Source: PALSA-1003 sp963791945 (GTDB lineage: Bacteria > Pseudomonadota > Gammaproteobacteria > Burkholderiales > Casimicrobiaceae). From it: a stretch of 64,000 bases of DNA. Each line of letters begins with the position of its first letter. Position 1 is the first letter of the stretch. The stretch lies in the NCBI GenBank assembly GCA_963791945.1, contig CAWBUD010000002.1:1054001-1118000 (forward strand). Reading direction: 5' to 3'. This document shows positions 60,291 to 64,000 of this stretch, one piece after another. A program made the position numbers and the translations under genes. Under the pieces are notes generated by a model that saw only the letters and a program-made list of their open reading frames with translations, had not been told where the DNA came from and did no database searches.

Positions 60291-60453
60291 AGCGATCTAG
60301 GCTGCAAAGCTTCCAGTCTTCGGGCGTGTCGGGCGCGCTAGCTTTCTGGAAGCCGATGCCGCGGACCGGTTCCGCTGTTTGCGCTAGTGCAGCAAACGAT
60401 GCGAGAGGGAGACCACCAGTAACCACTGCGATGAACCTTCGCCGACCTACCAT
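60268..60453 (-). pseudogene. PF04392 substrate-binding protein, N-terminal relic
   Basis: MVGRRRFIAVVTGGLPLASF and AALAQTAEPVRGIGF match the leader and first strand of the family. The remainder is lost. It overlaps the 3' end of the cytochrome gene by a few bases on the other strand. Confidence 0.55.
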
Positions 60454-60673
60454 CGAATCATGTCCCCAGCGAATTGTGCGCAGGCCATATTACGCTTCTG
60501 GCACCAGCGACGAGGCGTGACCATTGGCTGACCTGTGCGGGTGAGCGACGGCTTTGCAGGACGAGGCGCTACGACCGTTGTTGGCTGGCTGCTGCCCCTT
60601 TTCGACTCGACGCCGTCGACTGGTCTTGTGAGAAGATGCTACGAACGTTTCCCAAGCGAAACCGGAGGTCAAC

Positions 60674-61084
60674 ATGATCAAAGCGTCTACTGCCCCCTAT
60701 GCGGCGCTCCTCCTGCGTGTGAGTCTGGGCATCATGTTTCTGGCGCACGTCGGCCTCAAGGTGTTCGTCTTCACCATTCCCGGATTTGTCGGCTATTTCG
60801 GATCCCTCGGGTTGCCGGCGATTCTTGCTTATGCCGTCGTCGCGCTCGAATTCTTCGGTGGCCTTGCCCTCATCCTTGGCATCTACGCTCCGTTGGTCGC
60901 GTTGCCTTTAGCCTTGGAGATGCTCGGGACGATCGTGTTCGCGCATGGCGCCAACGGGTGGCTGTTCACTAACAAGGGGGGCGGCTGGGAGTTTCCGGCC
61001 TTCTGGACGGTCGGCCTGATCGCTCTGTACCTCCTTGGCGATGGCGCGATGGCGCTCAGACCTACCCAGCGCGACGCCACCTGA
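60674..61084 (+). CDS. DoxX-family membrane protein
   Basis: This 136-residue protein has four hydrophobic segments (LLLRVSLGIMFLAHVGLKVF, VVALEFFGGLALILGIYAPL, PLALEMLGTIVFAHG, FPAFWTVGLIALYLLGDGAM), typical of DoxX. DoxX proteins are small inner-membrane proteins, some tied to thiosulfate oxidation or redox stress. A GGAGG site lies six bases before the ATG. It is a single-gene unit. Confidence 0.88.
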   Translation: MIKASTAPYAALLLRVSLGIMFLAHVGLKVFVFTIPGFVGYFGSLGLPAILAYAVVALEFFGGLALILGIYAPLVALPLALEMLGTIVFAHGANGWLFTNKGGGWEFPAFWTVGLIALYLLGDGAMALRPTQRDAT

Positions 61085-61464
61085 GCCGCTATCGGGCAGC
61101 CTAAGGGGTCGCGCCGTCGAAGGTCCGCTTACAGGCAAGCCACCTAAGGACCGCTTCTGGCCGGTGACTGCCACTGACCTGCGCCCGCCGAATGGCTGCT
61201 CCCCGTCTGAACCGGTCATCGGAGCGAAACAGGGCAACGACGGCAAGTGGGCCGAACTGGGTCTGTCGAGGCGATGACGATCTGACGATGGCTGCCAAGT
61301 CAACATCGCCGCGTAGCCACGATCATCCTTTGACGAACTTCCCGCTGCGATTGTGGATTAGCAGCCCGCGGGCGCGTGTTTACGGGGTTTGCATACGCAG
61401 GCTGGGGCGCCTACGCAAAGGTGCTGGGCGGGATGATCCGGTACGGATTCTTGGAGGCGGCATC
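61085..61464. repeat. Dispersed repeats after the DoxX gene
   Basis: There are 380 bp without a supported gene. AAGGACCGCTTCTGGCCGGT (61144) and CAAGTGGGCCGAACTGGGTC (61245) belong to the intergenic repeat family. Confidence 0.5.
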
Positions 61465-61668
61465 ATGAGGCAAGATTGGTATGCCACGTTGGACCCGACG
61501 TGCCCGGCTGTCGTGGTCTTCATTAGGACGTTGACGTTGTTCGATGACACGACGGCGGCGGCGGGTGCCCCGACCGACGACAGCATCGTGGCCGGCTGGA
61601 AACATGAGCACCGCAGCGTCTGTCCGCGCTGCCAGAAATTCGGCGGAGCCAACGTCGAAGTGCGATAG
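61465..61668 (+). CDS. Small hypothetical protein, 67 residues
   Basis: A GGAGGCGG site precedes the ATG. The protein reads TLDPTCPAVVVFIRTLTLFD and ends HRSVCPRCQKFGGANVEVR, with CPRC and another Cys that could hold a zinc or iron centre. No family was recognised. A clear terminator follows 25 bp downstream, which supports a real transcript. Confidence 0.55.
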   Translation: MRQDWYATLDPTCPAVVVFIRTLTLFDDTTAAAGAPTDDSIVAGWKHEHRSVCPRCQKFGGANVEVR

Positions 61669-61690
61669 CCTCCCGCCGTTCGCCGTGTGA

Positions 61691-61719
61691 GAGGCCGCCC
61701 AGTGCGGCCCCTTTTCTTG
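61691..61719 (+). terminator. Intrinsic terminator after the 61465 gene
   Basis: GGCCGC and GCGGCC form a 6-bp stem with a CCAGT loop, followed by CCTTTTCTT. It lies about 25 bp after the stop codon. Confidence 0.7.
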
Positions 61720-61934
61720 CTTGACGTCAGCAGGGAATGGCCTCTGTCGGCGGGTCAGCGAACTCTTGGCCAAGACGCGCGAATCGACCCTGAGCGGCCG
61801 CTATTACAAAGGGTACGGCCCCTCAGGGTTCGGCGGAGTACCTGACACGGCATCGGCCGCCTGCCCCGTGTATCGCGCGGGCGCCCAACGGAGTTAAATT
61901 ATCCATCGCAGACCATTCTCTGGAGGAGGACGCT

Positions 61935-62360
61935 ATGGCACTCAAGGCGACGAAAGCGGAAGTCTGGGCGGTGAGTATCGACGACCGTGCGGGAGGCGTA
62001 GCCGACAAGCTCGAGCCGCTCGCCAAGGCAGGGGCGAACTTCGAAATGGCGTTGGCGCGGCGCACGCCGGAAAACCCAGGCAAGGGAATGCTGTTTGTGA
62101 CGCCGGTAAAGGGGGCCAAAGTGACCCGCGCCGCCCGGGAAGCAGGCATGGACACCCCTCAGAGCATTTATTCCGTAAGGATCGAAGGTGCGGATCGGCC
62201 GGGCCTGGGAGCGAAGATCGCACGCGCCCTCGGCGATGCCGGGATCAGTTTTCGCGGCATCAGCGGAATCGCTATCGGCAGGAAGTTCGTGAGTTACCTC
62301 GCGTGCGACAGTGCGGAAGATCAGGCAAAGGCCATAGCGGCGTTGAAGAAACTGAAATAG
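61935..62360 (+). CDS. ACT-domain regulatory protein
   Basis: This 141-residue protein reads EVWAVSIDDRAGGVADKLEP at the start and IYSVRIEGADRPGLGAKIAR with ALGDAGISFRGISGIAIGR near the end, two ACT-like halves. ACT domains bind small effectors such as amino acids. A strong GGAGGAGGAC site precedes the ATG. It precedes an aldo/keto reductase by about 100 bp. No enzyme is fused, so it may be a regulatory subunit or sensor. Confidence 0.85.
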   Translation: MALKATKAEVWAVSIDDRAGGVADKLEPLAKAGANFEMALARRTPENPGKGMLFVTPVKGAKVTRAAREAGMDTPQSIYSVRIEGADRPGLGAKIARALGDAGISFRGISGIAIGRKFVSYLACDSAEDQAKAIAALKKLK

Positions 62361-62467
62361 CGCGCCGGTCCTGCCGGCAAGTCCATTTGCTCAACGCCCA
62401 CCCGAAACGCGAGTTTTGGCGCGAGCTCGCACTGCTCGCAGAGGTGCTGCGGTCAGCATGGTGACCC

Positions 62468-63400
62468 GTGAAATCCGCTGATCTTGCGCGGCGCCGGTTC
62501 GTCGCTGCAGGCGGGGTGGCGGCGCTGGCCGCAGCGCTTCCTCGTTCAGCATGGGCCGCGGACGAGCCGCTCAGGACGCGACCGATCCAGCACAGCGGGG
62601 AGGAGCTGCCCGTCATCGGCATCGGCACCGCGATCATTTTTGATTTCGAGAACGATGCCGCGAAATACGCCGAACGACGCGAGGTCATTCGCACGCTGGT
62701 CGCGGGCGGCGGCAAGCTCATCGACACCGCGTATTCCTACGGCCGCGCGGAGGATCGGGTGGGCGACATCGTTGCGGACCTCGGTGTGCGTGACAAGCTC
62801 TTTCTCGCCACGAAGTTTTCGTATCGCTTCGATCGTGCCGCGGCAACGGCGTCGCTGCAGGCGTCGCTCAAGCGCCTGAAGACCGACCGCGTCGATCTCA
62901 TGCAGGCGTGGAACGTCGGCGACGAGAACTACGATTTCGGGCTGCTGCGCGAGTGGCAATCGCAGAAGCTTTGCCGCTACGTCGGCATGACGACAAGCTT
63001 CTCGGGCCAGTACCGCGCGATCGCGAAGGTTCTTGCGCGCGAAAAGCCGGATTTCTTCCAGGTCAACTACTCGCTCGGCGACCGCGAGGCTGAAGCGGAG
63101 CTCTTGCCTGCCGCGCGCGACGCCGGCGCCGCGGTGCTCATCAATCTGCCATTCGGCAGGAATTCGCTCTTCCGCAAGGTGGGCAGCCGGCCGCTGCCCG
63201 ATTTCGCCGCCGAGTTCGGCGCCCGGACCTGGGCGCAGTTTTTCCTGAAGTTCATCCTCTCGCACCCGGCGGTGACGGCGGTGATTCCCGGCACCGACAA
63301 GCCGGAATACATGCTCGACAACCTCGCCGCCGGGCGCGGACCGCTGCCGGATGCCGCGATGCGCGCGCGGATCATTCGTTACTGGGATACTCTGGCGTAA
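62468..63400 (+). CDS. Exported aldo/keto reductase
   Basis: This 310-residue protein starts at GTG and has a Tat-like leader (ARRRFVAAGGVAALAAALPR, ending SAWAA), so a periplasmic location is likely. AKR features: VIGIGTAIIF, LIDTAYSYGRAEDRVG with Asp and Tyr, and LATKFSYRFD with Lys. The usual active-site His on the DLxxxH strand is replaced: the segment reads DRVDLMQAWNVGDENY. The C-terminus has VTAVIPGTDKPEYMLDNLA. The function may be altered. Confidence 0.88.
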   Translation: MKSADLARRRFVAAGGVAALAAALPRSAWAADEPLRTRPIQHSGEELPVIGIGTAIIFDFENDAAKYAERREVIRTLVAGGGKLIDTAYSYGRAEDRVGDIVADLGVRDKLFLATKFSYRFDRAAATASLQASLKRLKTDRVDLMQAWNVGDENYDFGLLREWQSQKLCRYVGMTTSFSGQYRAIAKVLAREKPDFFQVNYSLGDREAEAELLPAARDAGAAVLINLPFGRNSLFRKVGSRPLPDFAAEFGARTWAQFFLKFILSHPAVTAVIPGTDKPEYMLDNLAAGRGPLPDAAMRARIIRYWDTLA

Positions 63401-63887
63401 ATTACTACGGGGATCCGCGTGACTGCGACATGGGTTCCGGGTCAATATCTGAAGTTCACCGACCATCGGCTGCGGGCGGCAGGGTCGACCGTCGGTAGAA
63501 CACTCATATCTACACCTCGATTCGGGCAAACACGAATACAGGGGTCGCCGCCGGAGGAAAATCAGGTTATCACGGGTTGACGCGACCCGCCGACGGGGAG
63601 AAGGGTGGTCGGCCGTCGCCGTGGCGGCGTTTTTCCGCGTTACGCGGGCAACGCACGCGTCGGCGCGCACGCGGGTCGTGCATGACGATCGCAGTTGTTC
63701 GACAAGAACCAATCAATGGCCGCTATCGGGCGCAATGCGCTATGGCCGTAGTTGGCCGGTCGCCGGCATTGATGCGATTGGACTGAGCGGCCGCTAATTA
63801 GCGCACATCGGTCACCGATGATGCGCGAACGGCCGGGGTCGCTCGCAGTGCCGCCGTTCGAGCGGGCACTGCATTTGACCGTACCCG
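63401..63887. repeat. Dispersed intergenic repeats
   Basis: There are 487 bp with no supported gene. Units include GAACCAATCAATGGCCGCTA (63707), GGCCGTAGTTGGCCGGTCGC (63742) and TTGGACTGAGCGGCCGCTAA (63777), close to 51134-51185. The repeat family continues to the exact 113-bp copy at the end. Confidence 0.5.
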
Positions 63888-64000
63888 ACCCACAGCGGCA
63901 GTTCGCCAGGGCACGTCGAATGCTTGCTTGGTGCTCCAAAGCGGCCAATCAATCGGCATGCAGCGCTGCCCAAACACGGGCGCGAGCGAGCCGAACGTCA
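63888..64000. repeat. 113-bp exact direct repeat, copy B (cut by the window edge)
   Basis: Identical to 49517-49629. The window stops within it, so its full length is unknown. No gene is visible in it. Confidence 0.9.

Noticed and set aside
1..64000. tRNA, rRNA and CRISPR arrays
   Set aside because: I saw no cloverleaf-type sequence, rRNA segments or evenly spaced repeats; the repeats present are dispersed and unevenly spaced.

Overview
The window is G+C-rich chromosomal DNA that looks like a soil or freshwater betaproteobacterium (Burkholderiales-like). This is an inference from gene content: PEP-CTERM and PsiF proteins, HiPIP, BenE, ChrA, an OmpR-type two-component pair, and several orphan PF04392 substrate-binding proteins. 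I saw no rRNA, tRNA or CRISPR array.

Layout. (1) 1-6.5 kb: a tightly overlapping sugar-uptake operon made of the tail of a substrate-binding protein, two MalF/MalG-type permeases, a secreted discoidin plus six-hairpin glycosidase-like protein, and a GH1 beta-glucosidase. It looks like a unit that imports an oligosaccharide and trims it. (2) 6.5-24 kb: mostly small hypothetical and envelope genes. These include a DUF5648-like secreted protein, a GNAT enzyme, a CheY-like regulator, a DUF3179 protein next to a broken gene, an SRPBCC protein, an orphan phage-tail-sheath protein with a duplicated N-terminus, a two-gene unit ending in a 1165-residue beta-propeller-like protein, a Tim44-like protein, a DUF502 protein and a cyclase-YHS fusion. 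(3) 24-31 kb: a small tyrosine recombinase, a cyclase-TolB-TPR protein, ChrA and a complete IS1182-family element. (4) 31-41.5 kb: SDR paralogs, a universal stress protein, an envelope-stress set (glycine-zipper protein and Spy-like chaperone divergent from a response regulator/histidine kinase pair), an orphan PF04392 protein, an EEP-family hydrolase and a PsiF protein. The intergenic DNA here carries a GTAC-rich repeat family. (5) 42-49.4 kb: three lipoproteins, one junction split by an IS5-family element, an FNR-like regulator without Fe-S cysteines, and a group II intron with its maturase. (6) 49.5-64 kb: BenE, a second PF04392 protein, a decayed second recombinase followed by a 135-bp MITE-like element, a third recombinase relic, several broken genes, a PEP-CTERM protein, HiPIP, GlgX, a c-type cytochrome, DoxX, an ACT-domain protein and an aldo/keto reductase.

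The right two thirds of the window look like a slowly decaying accessory region. Recombinases, IS elements, an intron, PF04392 relics and two families of dispersed intergenic repeats alternate with single-gene metabolic units. An exact 113-bp direct repeat (49517-49629 and 63888-64000) brackets the last 14 kb, and the window ends inside the second copy. The best candidates for new biology are the tandem 10-bp-period operator array between the Spy-like gene and its two-component system, the family of small tyrosine recombinases with shared flanks, the orphan duplicated tail sheath, and the two repeat families.
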